From Serratia quinivorans (lineage in GTDB: Bacteria > Pseudomonadota > Gammaproteobacteria > Enterobacterales > Enterobacteriaceae): a stretch of DNA of 64,000 nucleotides. The stretch covers positions 4,836,001-4,900,000 of the forward strand of contig UGYN01000002.1 in the NCBI GenBank assembly GCA_900457075.1, given 5' to 3'. Below the pieces are notes generated by a model. That model was given only the letters and a program-made list of their open reading frames with translations, was not told where the DNA came from and did not search any database. A program made the translations under genes and the position numbers. Each line of letters starts with the position of its first letter. Position 1 is the first letter of the stretch. Below, piece by piece: positions 15,395 to 22,685 of the stretch.

Positions 15395-16321
15395 ATGAGA
15401 GTGTTTTTTTATAAAATTATTAAAGATCCAATTTATCGTTCCTCACTCATATCTTTAATAGTACTTATACTTATAGTATCGCTATGTATTTATTACTATA
15501 ATTTTATAGGGGTAGATACATCGAGATATGAGACAATACCACTTGAAGGTAAAGGGCAAATAGGTGACTCTTGGGGAATGTTTACGTCAGTATTCTCTGC
15601 TTTAGCCTTTTGGGGACTTCTGACAACATTAATATTTCAAGCAACATCGATAGCTCAAGCAAAAGCTGAAGCTGTTGAGCAAGTTGAAAGATATAAAAAT
15701 CAACAGATAGAAGATGTTTTCTTTAGGATGTTAAATATTCATTCTGAGTTAGTTAAGGATATTGATTTGAAAAAATCAGATAACTCAGTAACAATTGCAT
15801 CTGGTCGGGATTCGTTTACAGTGTTTTATAATTATCTTAAACAAGTGGAAAGTGGCGCTAAGGTCATATCGAAATGGTCTAAAAAGTATCCTGAAACTAA
15901 TGAAGCAATATTGTATTTGGATTATTGCAAGAAAAGAGGTAAGCAAATCGATGAATTTGCAAATCATGATGAACTGAATGTGATCGGTTATGCCTATAAA
16001 AGTTTCTGGGTGAAATATCGGGCGGATTTAGGCCATTATTTCCGATTTTTATTCAACCTGTTTAAATATATAGATACATCTGATTTGGATTTTAAGAGTA
16101 AGATGAAATATGCTAAAATAATAAGATCCCAACTTTCTGACTACGAGTTGATTATGATTTTTTATAATGGGTTGAGTGATCAAGGGATAAGTAAGTTTAA
16201 ACCAATTATAGAGAAATATACACTTTTAGATAATTTGCCTTATGATCTTTTATTTGACAGTGAACATGTGAATAACTACAAGATGCGGGCATTTAATGAA
16301 TTAAACCATCTTAGTAGATAG
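15395..16321 (+). CDS. Putative phage abortive-infection protein (AbiC-like, putAbiC family)
   Basis: ATG 15395 follows AGGGG. The 308-residue protein has two N-terminal membrane segments (about 17-39 and 60-84) flanking GQIGDSWGMFTSVFSALAF. A long helical cytoplasmic part follows with EDVFFRMLNIHSEL near 106, GHYFRFLFNLFKYI near 213 and RSQLSDYELIMIFYN near 244. This order of motifs is that of the putAbiC family, named from lactococcal AbiC. RADLGH (209-214) fits the R-x4-H pattern of HEPN ribonucleases. The gene is strikingly AT-rich compared with its neighbours and stands alone between DUF968 and Q, a typical accessory insertion. Defence activity is inferred. Confidence 0.7.
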   Translation: MRVFFYKIIKDPIYRSSLISLIVLILIVSLCIYYYNFIGVDTSRYETIPLEGKGQIGDSWGMFTSVFSALAFWGLLTTLIFQATSIAQAKAEAVEQVERYKNQQIEDVFFRMLNIHSELVKDIDLKKSDNSVTIASGRDSFTVFYNYLKQVESGAKVISKWSKKYPETNEAILYLDYCKKRGKQIDEFANHDELNVIGYAYKSFWVKYRADLGHYFRFLFNLFKYIDTSDLDFKSKMKYAKIIRSQLSDYELIMIFYNGLSDQGISKFKPIIEKYTLLDNLPYDLLFDSEHVNNYKMRAFNELNHLSR

Positions 16322-16387
16322 CTACTAATTAAATTTGTGGAGTAATAGGCGAGTTGGCATGCGGGCCAGACGCCTGGAGATTAAAGC

Positions 16388-17080
16388 ATGATCGTGACCC
16401 AGCAATATCTGCAGTACATTCGCGAGAGCTTCATGATGGCAACAGCTGACCTAAGCGTGAAGACCAAAGGGCAGTTACAGGCATTAAGTGATTCAACACA
16501 GGTCAGCACAACGCGATTGAAGCGCAAGCGGCGCACCATTGTAGAGCCAGACGGCACAAGGATTGTTGTTCATAGCAACCCGGTACCGGGTACAGAAACG
16601 CGGCCTAGTTCGGGATCCATTGCCCTGATAGAGCCAGAAACATTTTCAGCAACCTCATGGCGCCGCGCTGCATATCCGCTGGTTGGGCATCAACGCAGCT
16701 GGCTGTCCTGGTGCTATGCACATGATCTGGACTTCAAACATCAGATTGAAATTACCCGGTGGGGCTGGTCAGAATTCAATGAGAACCTTGGTGGTCAGAA
16801 GGTGGCTGCAAAAACGCTGGATAGGTTGAAGGCCTTAATTTGGTTGGCCGCGCAGGATGTTCGATCAGAGATTAAGGGGCTTGCCACATATCAACTTCAA
16901 GACCTCGCTGAGCTGGTAGGGGTGTCTGCACCGAATTGGTCGAAGAATTACAACGGTTACTGGTCAAGCATGCGCAGTGTCTTTCTGAGGTTGGATCGAG
17001 ATGGTTTAGTTTCACTGTCGAGATCACGATCACAACAAAAATCGATATTTTCGCAGCAATTTCTTGCAAAAGTTAATTAA
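16388..17080 (+). CDS. Q-like late antiterminator
   Basis: The 230-residue protein starts at ATG 16388 after GGAG. Its conserved core reads YPLVGHQRSWLSWCYAHD and GWSEFNENLGGQK, followed by a helical C-terminal half. It lies just before a terminator and the lysis genes, exactly where Q lies in lambdoid phages, and its sequence fits the Q/DUF1133 group of late regulators. It should let RNA polymerase pass tR' at 17143 and the internal late terminators. Assignment rests mostly on location. Confidence 0.65.
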   Translation: MIVTQQYLQYIRESFMMATADLSVKTKGQLQALSDSTQVSTTRLKRKRRTIVEPDGTRIVVHSNPVPGTETRPSSGSIALIEPETFSATSWRRAAYPLVGHQRSWLSWCYAHDLDFKHQIEITRWGWSEFNENLGGQKVAAKTLDRLKALIWLAAQDVRSEIKGLATYQLQDLAELVGVSAPNWSKNYNGYWSSMRSVFLRLDRDGLVSLSRSRSQQKSIFSQQFLAKVN

Positions 17081-17142
17081 ATAGGCCATATTTAGCGTTA
17101 ATTTGATATCCTGCCAAAGTTGTGATTAACGGCACTTCTTAG

Positions 17143-17168
17143 AACCCATTGCGAAGTGGGTTTTTTTT
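17143..17168 (+). terminator. tR'-like terminator after Q
   Basis: CCCATT pairs with AGTGGG around a GCGA tetraloop, followed by eight Ts. It lies about 60 bases after the Q-like gene and before the ATPase and lysis genes, the expected place of the Q-controlled late terminator. Confidence 0.8.
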
Positions 17169-17218
17169 ATGCATTCAATTGAGTGATAATGAACCTCACA
17201 TGGTATATGGAGGTGCAT

Positions 17219-18619
17219 ATGTTGTTCCCAGAACTAGATGAGTCTGAGTTCATTGAGAGGTTATATAGGGTTGTGAGGCCATCACAACCGATCGATGCGT
17301 CTGAGTTTCTTTTTGGCAGGGATAAGCAGTACCTAGATATGAAATCTGCTTTGAATGCACCAGGCCGCCATTGTTTTATTTATGGCCATCGCGGCGTTGG
17401 AAAATCGTCTTTGGCACATTCTGTAGCTTATGACTTACAATCCACTGCTGAACCTATACTGCTGAGTTGTGATCCTTCCTCGACGATGGTGTCTATTGTA
17501 ATGAGCGCTATACGTGAAGCCTCCTACAAGGGAAAGCACAAAGATGAGTGGGGTGTATCTATATCTATCGGTGTTGCTGGTACTGGAATTAAGTTTGAAA
17601 AGAAAGGAAGTAATGAAAGCACCGACATTAGTGTAGTTGATACGTCTTCGGCTGTTTATGCCCTTGAACATTTACAAAAAATTCACTCGGATGTTCCATT
17701 TCTCGTATTAGACGAGTTTGATAGGATTGAAGACAAAAAAGAAAGAGAGAAATTTGGAACCTTACTAAAACAGCTTGGTGACAAAAAGTGTAATGTAAAG
17801 TTTATTTTTACAGGGATTGCTGAGTCATTCCAAGAGATGTTGTCAGGCCACGCATCAAGTTCGAGACAAATTCATGAGCTTAGACTGGACTCCCTGCCTT
17901 GGGATGGAAGATACGATATAATAGATCGTGCATTTAATGAATTTGGTTTTGATGTTCCAGATGAAGTAAGATTCAAAATTGCTGGTATCAGCGATGGGTA
18001 TCCCCACTATATCCATCTTATATGTGAGAAAATGCTTACAATCGCGTATGAATATAAGAAAAACAGCGTCGATTATGCATTATTCATTGAAGGGCTTGAT
18101 ATGGCTGTTAGTTCAGTATCTCAAGCCTTGAGAGGACCATATGAAAAAGCTACTTATGCGAGGGACATACACTATGCATATCTTTTGTGGTCCGTTGCTG
18201 ACTCTGGAGATATGCAAAGAAAGAAAACCGATATAATATCCTCATATGAGGATGTGATAAAGCAATTATCCAAAATCGCTGAAGATGAGTTGGAGCCTGT
18301 TAGTAATGATGTTTTTTCTAGAATGCTGCGCACATTAAAAAAAGAAGACTTTGGAGAGGTTGTAATTCCTGCATTTGGCAATAAAAGAGTAGGCTGGTAC
18401 AAATTTAATGAAAGCATGGTCCGCGGATACGTACGGATGTGTGCTGAGTCTAATAGGGTGAATTTAGATTTCAAAAAACTCTTTCCTGGTAATGAGCCAA
18501 CAGCTAAGGCAAGAGTGAAATCACGAGGTGGGAAAAGTTTCTCTCAAGTTGAAGCAGAGTATGAGCGCCAAGAGGCAGAGCAACAGCGCCAGGTGAGAGA
18601 AAACCTAAAAAATACTTAA
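17219..18619 (+). CDS. AAA ATPase of unknown function, accessory gene between Q and lysis
   Basis: ATG 17219 has a strong GGAGGTG site and is preferred over upstream codons. The 466-residue protein has Walker A GHRGVGKSS (56-64), Walker B FLVLDEFD (161-168), a sensor-like FIFTGIAESF, and an Orc1/STAND-like layout with an FGRDKQY box near 32. The C-terminal half is helical and ends in a Glu/Gln/Arg-rich coil. No nuclease or transporter domain is seen. It is AT-rich and flanked by tR' and another terminator at 18690, so it can be expressed apart from the late genes only if it has its own promoter. Lone ATPases at this locus often turn out to be defence genes. Function is unknown. Confidence 0.75.
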   Translation: MLFPELDESEFIERLYRVVRPSQPIDASEFLFGRDKQYLDMKSALNAPGRHCFIYGHRGVGKSSLAHSVAYDLQSTAEPILLSCDPSSTMVSIVMSAIREASYKGKHKDEWGVSISIGVAGTGIKFEKKGSNESTDISVVDTSSAVYALEHLQKIHSDVPFLVLDEFDRIEDKKEREKFGTLLKQLGDKKCNVKFIFTGIAESFQEMLSGHASSSRQIHELRLDSLPWDGRYDIIDRAFNEFGFDVPDEVRFKIAGISDGYPHYIHLICEKMLTIAYEYKKNSVDYALFIEGLDMAVSSVSQALRGPYEKATYARDIHYAYLLWSVADSGDMQRKKTDIISSYEDVIKQLSKIAEDELEPVSNDVFSRMLRTLKKEDFGEVVIPAFGNKRVGWYKFNESMVRGYVRMCAESNRVNLDFKKLFPGNEPTAKARVKSRGGKSFSQVEAEYERQEAEQQRQVRENLKNT

Positions 18620-18689
18620 AGTGATTAACATATTACCGGATGTATATATTTAGTTCGTTTCTACTATGATTTAACCGGTAATGATTTAT

Positions 18690-18716
18690 AGCCCTGGCCT
18701 AATCGCCGGGGCTTTT
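18690..18716 (+). terminator. Rho-independent terminator after the AAA ATPase
   Basis: AGCCCTGGC and GCCGGGGCT form a stem (one mismatch) around CTAAT, followed by TTTT. It separates the ATPase gene from the lysis cassette. Confidence 0.7.
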
Positions 18717-18841
18717 GCATTTCAGCCCCAGCCAACATCCGACACACACCTGGCACATCCCGTATCGCCTACTCGTTTACGGCTGGTGGCTGAACCCTAT
18801 CCATAACCCGGTACCGGGAAAGATCCCCGGAAGGGGGAGGT

Positions 18842-19105
18842 ATGAGAACCATGCCGGAAAAAATTGCAGATAACGCCACGCATGGCGGCTGGCTGGTAGG
18901 CCTGCTGCTCGGGGCCATTAATTACTTCTCCCCCAGTGAGTGGATGGTGATCGGCATCATTGTCGGCATTCTCTCCTCCGTTGTCGGGTGTGTCGTCGGT
19001 ATCTGGTTTAGATGCCGGCGAGAGAAACTACTCAAAATGTACCTGATTGACCGCTCCACCAAGAACATCAGCGCTCAGGATGTAGACCTGATAGGGGGCG
19101 AGTAG
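18842..19105 (+). CDS. Class II holin (pinholin-like) with dual start
   Basis: The 87-residue protein has two hydrophobic segments (about 14-29 and 34-54) and a charged C-terminus, the class II holin layout. SPSEWMVIGIIVG closely recalls the phage 21 pinholin. Two start codons occur as MRTM: ATG 18842 directly after GGGGGAGG and ATG 18851 with better spacing. This matches the holin/antiholin dual-start design (MKSM in phage 21). The next gene encodes a SAR endolysin, the usual partner of pinholins. Transcription is from the late, Q-dependent unit. Confidence 0.85.
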   Translation: MRTMPEKIADNATHGGWLVGLLLGAINYFSPSEWMVIGIIVGILSSVVGCVVGIWFRCRREKLLKMYLIDRSTKNISAQDVDLIGGE

Positions 19106-19635
19106 TGGCTTCGATAAAAACGAAACTCAGTGCTGCGATGCTGGTGTTAATCGCTGCCGGCGCATCGGCCCCGGTGATGATGGCGCAGTTTCAGGATGAG
19201 AAGGAAGGGCATCGGCTAACGGCGTATCAGGATGAGGGCGGGATCTGGACGGTCTGCGGTGGTGTGACAATGGTCAACGGCCAAAAGGTCGTGAAGGGCC
19301 AGCGCCTGACCGCTGAGCAGTGCAAGCGTATTGACGCAGCCGAACAGAAGAAAGCACTCGATTGGGTGGATCGCAACGTCAAAGTGACGCTGACCGAGCC
19401 GCAGAAGGTCGGGATCGCCTCGTTCTGCCCCTGGAACATCGGCCCCAGCAAATGCTTCACTTCGACGTTCTACAAAAAACTGAATGCCGGTGATCGCCAT
19501 GGTGCATGCCGAGAAATCCGCCGCTGGATATTTGACGGTGGCCGGGATTGCCGGATTCGCTCGAATAACTGTTTCGGCCAGGTGGCGCGACGTGACCAAG
19601 AGGCTGAGCTGGCATGCTGGGGACTGGATAAATGA
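19105..19635 (+). CDS. SAR endolysin, GH24 lysozyme
   Basis: GTG 19105 overlaps the holin stop. The 176-residue protein begins with a weakly hydrophobic, Ala/Gly-rich segment (LSAAMLVLIAAGASAPVMM), a signal-anchor-release domain. The muramidase domain follows with Glu in DEKEGHRLTAY, Asp in YQDEGG and Thr in GGVTM, the E/D/T catalytic triad of phage lysozymes. Several Cys in the C-terminal half may form disulphides. Membrane depolarisation by the pinholin should release and activate it. Confidence 0.92.
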   Translation: MASIKTKLSAAMLVLIAAGASAPVMMAQFQDEKEGHRLTAYQDEGGIWTVCGGVTMVNGQKVVKGQRLTAEQCKRIDAAEQKKALDWVDRNVKVTLTEPQKVGIASFCPWNIGPSKCFTSTFYKKLNAGDRHGACREIRRWIFDGGRDCRIRSNNCFGQVARRDQEAELACWGLDK

Positions 19636-20156
19636 ACCGATTAACAGGGGCCATCGTTGCCGTTCTGCTGATCATCTTCATTGTGCTGGCATGGCTGGCG
19701 CTTCACTTCCACGGTAACGCGCTTGAGGCTGGTGAGCAGGTTAAGCAGCTTCAGAGCGATAACAGCCTGCAGGCAACCACCATTGCCACCCAGGCGTTTC
19801 AGTTCCACCGTGCAAACGAAATCAGCGCGGCCGCAAGCCAGTACGGCATCAACACAGACGCGGCCACCCAGGGGAAAGAAATTGAATACCGGACGATCCT
19901 CAAGAATCAGCCTACGTGCGATTTGGCTGTGCCTGCCGCTATTGCTGGTGGGCTGCTCGACTACACGAACCGTTTACGTACCCGCGCAATGTCAGCCGAT
20001 ACCGGCGGCGCTGACGCAACCGGTTCTGGCACCACTGCCTCCGGCACGCTGACCTATTGTCAGGCTGTGCTGTGGATTGATCCGCTGTTGGCAGCGCTCG
20101 ACAAGGCGAACAACCAACTGCTAGCGATACGTCAGCTTGATAGTGAGAGGCAATGA
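19632..20156 (+). CDS. Rz-like i-spanin
   Basis: ATG 19632 overlaps the endolysin stop. The 174-residue protein has an N-terminal membrane anchor (residues 6-24) and a periplasmic helical domain (AGEQVKQLQSDNSLQATTI). It should bridge the inner membrane to the outer-membrane lipoprotein Rz1, which is encoded within it in another frame. Together they disrupt the outer membrane at lysis. Its C-terminal half lies where Rz1 overlaps. Confidence 0.85.
   Translation: MNRLTGAIVAVLLIIFIVLAWLALHFHGNALEAGEQVKQLQSDNSLQATTIATQAFQFHRANEISAAASQYGINTDAATQGKEIEYRTILKNQPTCDLAVPAAIAGGLLDYTNRLRTRAMSADTGGADATGSGTTASGTLTYCQAVLWIDPLLAALDKANNQLLAIRQLDSERQ
19882..20052 (+). CDS. Rz1-like o-spanin lipoprotein, nested in Rz
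   Basis: In a second frame inside Rz, a 56-residue product starts at TTG 19882 with GGGGAAAG upstream. It has a basic N-terminus, a hydrophobic stretch and the lipobox LLVGC, then a short Pro-rich mature part (QPVLAPLPPAR). Proline-rich lipoproteins of this size nested in Rz are the rule in lambdoid phages. The start is inferred because no ATG is available. Confidence 0.8.
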   Translation: MNTGRSSRISLRAIWLCLPLLLVGCSTTRTVYVPAQCQPIPAALTQPVLAPLPPAR

Positions 20157-20275
20157 TGGGAAGAAAAGCCCCGACACCACCACCATATAAACCGGGATCA
20201 TGGCGTTGGTGCGTGCAGTTGGTCAACCAACAGGCTGTTAAACCATTCAAAGCTCACCGCGGGTGGGTTTTGTAA
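20153..20275 (+). CDS. Small basic phage protein, 40 aa
   Basis: ATG 20153 overlaps the Rz stop (ATGA). The 40-residue frame reads MMGRKAPTPPPYKPGSWRW and ends FKAHRGWVL, basic and Pro/Trp-rich. Coupling to Rz supports translation. Function is unknown. Confidence 0.45.
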   Translation: MMGRKAPTPPPYKPGSWRWCVQLVNQQAVKPFKAHRGWVL

Positions 20276-20340
20276 TGGTTTGGAGTGGTCAATTATTTAG
20301 AGTAAGGTAAGATTATCTCCATAAATTGATGGGGGATACT

Positions 20341-20862
20341 ATGGATTCGGACTACATATCTTACGAAACTTTAATTGCTACTCGAGCCTCAGCAGATTGG
20401 GTTATGTATGGGGCTATAGCTGCTTGGGTTGCAGCCTTTGGGGCAATATTTACGCTTGTTTATGCCGCTTTAGCCCTAAATACTTGGCAAAAACAAGAAA
20501 AGACCAAAATAAGAAGTGAATTCAAAAGATCTCTGCTGGCTTTGGATTACGCTATTCACATGATGCCTGACGAGTGGAGCATAACCAAGGCACAGAGAAT
20601 CCAAGCTAGATCTATATCCACACCCTTCTTTGCCGCCGGTGATAATGAAGCGGCGTCAGCCCTTAGTGATCTAAAAAAATGCTGGCATGACGCTATTTCA
20701 GCGTGGGTAATGTGCGAAGGGTTGCTAAAGAAAACAAACCTAACAAGTTTGTGGAAAGAATTGTCTGACATTTATGTAGACTACATTAAAGGTCGCGTTG
20801 ATAAACGAACTATTCTGAATAAATTAGCGGATATGCACTCTGTTGAGTTTATATTTAATTGA
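20341..20862 (+). CDS. Membrane protein of unknown function (accessory gene)
   Basis: ATG 20341 follows GGGGGA. The 173-residue protein has one strong N-terminal membrane helix (about residues 22-47: YGAIAAWVAAFGAIFTLVYAALALN), then a helical cytoplasmic domain with WQKQEKTKIRSEFKR and several Trp. Base composition is more AT-rich than the flanking lysis and terminase genes. It has no operon partner and lies between lysis and packaging genes. The layout (TM plus helical domain) resembles other prophage accessory genes. No family is recognised. Confidence 0.6.
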   Translation: MDSDYISYETLIATRASADWVMYGAIAAWVAAFGAIFTLVYAALALNTWQKQEKTKIRSEFKRSLLALDYAIHMMPDEWSITKAQRIQARSISTPFFAAGDNEAASALSDLKKCWHDAISAWVMCEGLLKKTNLTSLWKELSDIYVDYIKGRVDKRTILNKLADMHSVEFIFN

Positions 20863-20943
20863 ATTATTTATATTTTTTCTGCATCAGACCGTCTTGGGTG
20901 ATTCTTTACTATTCATATTTGAGTGATTAACGTAACTGATACA

Positions 20944-20985
20944 TGGTCATGGAAATCCTCCTCAACAGGAGGATTTCCATGACCA
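20944..20985 (+). promoter_or_regulatory. Perfect 19-bp hairpin covering a ribosome site and start codon
   Basis: Bases 20944-20962 are the exact reverse complement of 20967-20985, with a CAAC loop. The right arm contains AGGAGGA and the ATG (20979) of the next gene, so both would be locked in the stem of the mRNA. This could act as a translational switch or an RNase III site. The antisense strand carries the same Shine-Dalgarno-ATG arrangement. Confidence 0.7.
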
Positions 20986-21239
20986 AATCATTCAACCTTG
21001 CCAACCTCTCTAAAGAGGACATGGACAAGACAAACGTAGACCTTGCCGCGTCAGGCGTAGCGTACAAAGAACGCATAAACATGCCGATAGTGCCGGCGCA
21101 GGTGGAGGCAGTGCAGCCTGAGCATCTACGTGAGCTTTTCCGCGAGCGCCTGCAGCACTACCACAGCCAGAGCCACAAATTTCCAGCGCCAGGCGACCCG
21201 CGCTATCAGCAGATGGCTGAGTCCAACGGGAAAAGTTAG
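20979..21239 (+). CDS. Conserved phage protein, 86 aa
   Basis: ATG 20979 is preceded by AGGAGGA, both inside the hairpin. The product, [19 protein letters not shown]..., is polar and helical, with [23 protein letters not shown] and a basic [15 protein letters not shown] segment. Similar short proteins precede the packaging genes in other enterobacterial phages. No function is known. Its translation is likely controlled by the hairpin. Confidence 0.65.
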   Translation: MTKSFNLANLSKEDMDKTNVDLAASGVAYKERINMPIVPAQVEAVQPEHLRELFRERLQHYHSQSHKFPAPGDPRYQQMAESNGKS

Positions 21240-21325
21240 TAGCAGGAAACTTGTGGTTTTAAGAATCAGCCCCATATCAATTTTGTTACCTGCCATTTCG
21301 ACAGGTTTAGCAAAAGGAAAATGTT

Positions 21326-21523
21326 ATGTTGGAAAAATATTATGAAACTCCGCTGGGCGGCGACCCAGAAAAACATCAACGTTTAATTGCTGTGAATGCC
21401 GCGCTTGAAATTGCAAAAGCAGCTGCATCTGCTAGTGATTCTGGGGTAAGTTCCGCTTTATATGACGTGAAAACTAAAATTGATGAAACTGCTGACGCTA
21501 TCCAGGCAGCCATTAATAAATAA
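21326..21523 (+). CDS. Small helical phage protein, 65 aa
   Basis: ATG 21326 follows AAAGGAAAA. The 65-residue product, MLEKYYETPLGGDPEKHQR..., has an Ala-rich, amphipathic C-terminal half (AALEIAKAAASASDSG and DETADAIQAAINK). A terminator follows within 25 bases. Function unknown. Confidence 0.55.
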   Translation: MLEKYYETPLGGDPEKHQRLIAVNAALEIAKAAASASDSGVSSALYDVKTKIDETADAIQAAINK

Positions 21524-21544
21524 CCTGCCAAACAAGTACATCGT

Positions 21545-21568
21545 AACCCGCTTCGGCGGGTTTTTTTA
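21545..21568 (+). terminator. Terminator (AACCCGCTTCGGCGGG type)
   Basis: AACCCGC and GCGGGTT form a stem around TTCG, a stable tetraloop, followed by seven Ts. Nearly the same sequence recurs at 37719 and 41170 in the late region. Confidence 0.88.
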
Positions 21569-21619
21569 TACCAAAAGCCACCATCCTGCATCACCACCGC
21601 CAGCAAGAAAGGAGAGCAG

Positions 21620-21817
21620 ATGTTCAAATATGAGTTGGGGAAGACAGCCATAACGACAACAGGTGAAGCGTGCACCATTTTAGGTCGAGCAGAATACAGC
21701 AGCGAACCGAACATGTACCTGATGAGCTGGCCTTCTGATAACGGTTCATCGGCGGAAATCTGGTTCAAAGAGGATGAGTTAACCCTTGTTGCATCGATGC
21801 CTGAGCCTACCGCATAA
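21620..21817 (+). CDS. Small phage protein, 65 aa
   Basis: ATG 21620 is preceded by AAAGGAGAG. The 65-residue product is likely a small beta protein (TTTGEACTILGRAEYSSEP, then AEIWFKEDELTLV). It is the last gene before cos. Function unknown. Confidence 0.55.
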   Translation: MFKYELGKTAITTTGEACTILGRAEYSSEPNMYLMSWPSDNGSSAEIWFKEDELTLVASMPEPTA

Positions 21818-21928
21818 GCTGCATTACAGATGGCCCTTGCGAGGACCATCGATAATGCACGGTATCCAACTCCCCGCACCGACCTTGTACTCAGCCAAAC
21901 GGCAGGCTGAACGATATCATTATTGCTT

Positions 21929-21947
21929 GTGAATGATAACCATTATC
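21929..21947. promoter_or_regulatory. Fur-box-like sequence near cos
   Basis: GTGAATGATAACCATTATC matches the Fur consensus at 16 of 19 positions by eye. It lies 34 bases before the cos site in a gene-free stretch (21818-22175). It could be a Fur site or part of the cos region (for example an IHF- or terminase-binding element). Function uncertain. Confidence 0.35.
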
Positions 21948-21980
21948 AAAAGGTACTCCCGAGGGGGGACCCCAGCCACG

Positions 21981-21992
21981 GGGCGGCAACCT
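21981..21992 (+). other. cos site, 12-base cohesive end (cosN)
   Basis: GGGCGGCAACCT differs by one base from the lambda cohesive end GGGCGGCGACCT. The flanks also match lambda (ACG before, CGCGG after). It lies about 185 bases upstream of the small terminase gene, as in lambda. Packaging is therefore by a cos mechanism. Confidence 0.9.
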
Positions 21993-22175
21993 CGCGGAAA
22001 ACGGCTAGTTTTCGGATTTTCATGCTGTCGGCAGCAGGTGTTATAACTATTTGAAATATAGAAATAAAAACGTATTTCAGGTGACAAACCTTTAAACCTA
22101 CTGTCATCTGACCAGCTTGCAACCCTTTGAGTTAACGAAATAAATCGTGGCTTCACCTGACAACGTGAGGTGTCA

Positions 22176-22685
22176 ATGTCCAATATCAGCAATCTGGGGG
22201 ACGCCTACAACTGGAGCGTAGCGAAGATTGCTGAGGCTTTTGGGCTGAACCGCGGCACGGTAAGAAAGCGGCTGCTTGAAGCCAATACGCCGATCGCCGA
22301 TACGGTGAGAGGCAACCCAGTTTATGCCCTGAAAGATGTGGGGCCGGTGTTGTTCGGTGTGAGTGTACCTGGCGATATCGATGATATTCAAAACCCTGAA
22401 AAGATGGGGCCGAAAGACCGCAAGGACTGGTACCAGTCTGAAAACGAGCGCATCAAGCTGGAAGAATCACTTAAACAGTTGCTACCGGCGTCAGAGGCCC
22501 ATCGTGAAATGGCATTACTGGTTAAAGGCATTTCTCAGGTGCTTGATACCTGGCCAGATAAGTTAGAGCGTGACCGAGGTTGGCGGCCTGATCAAATAGC
22601 CGAGGCACAGGTCGCAATAGATGAAATGCGGGAAATGTTGGCGGCGGAAGTTATGACGATTGAGGATGGCGACGATGACAGTTAA
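22176..22685 (+). CDS. Terminase small subunit (DUF1441/Nu1-like)
   Basis: ATG 22176 follows GAGGTG. The 169-residue protein begins with an HTH (NWSVAKIAEAFGLNRGTVRKRLLEA) that should bind cos DNA. A helical C-terminus would contact the large subunit (LERDRGWRPDQIAEAQ). Sequence and place fit the DUF1441 small terminase group of lambda-like phages. Its end overlaps the large-subunit gene. Confidence 0.85.
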   Translation: MSNISNLGDAYNWSVAKIAEAFGLNRGTVRKRLLEANTPIADTVRGNPVYALKDVGPVLFGVSVPGDIDDIQNPEKMGPKDRKDWYQSENERIKLEESLKQLLPASEAHREMALLVKGISQVLDTWPDKLERDRGWRPDQIAEAQVAIDEMREMLAAEVMTIEDGDDDS

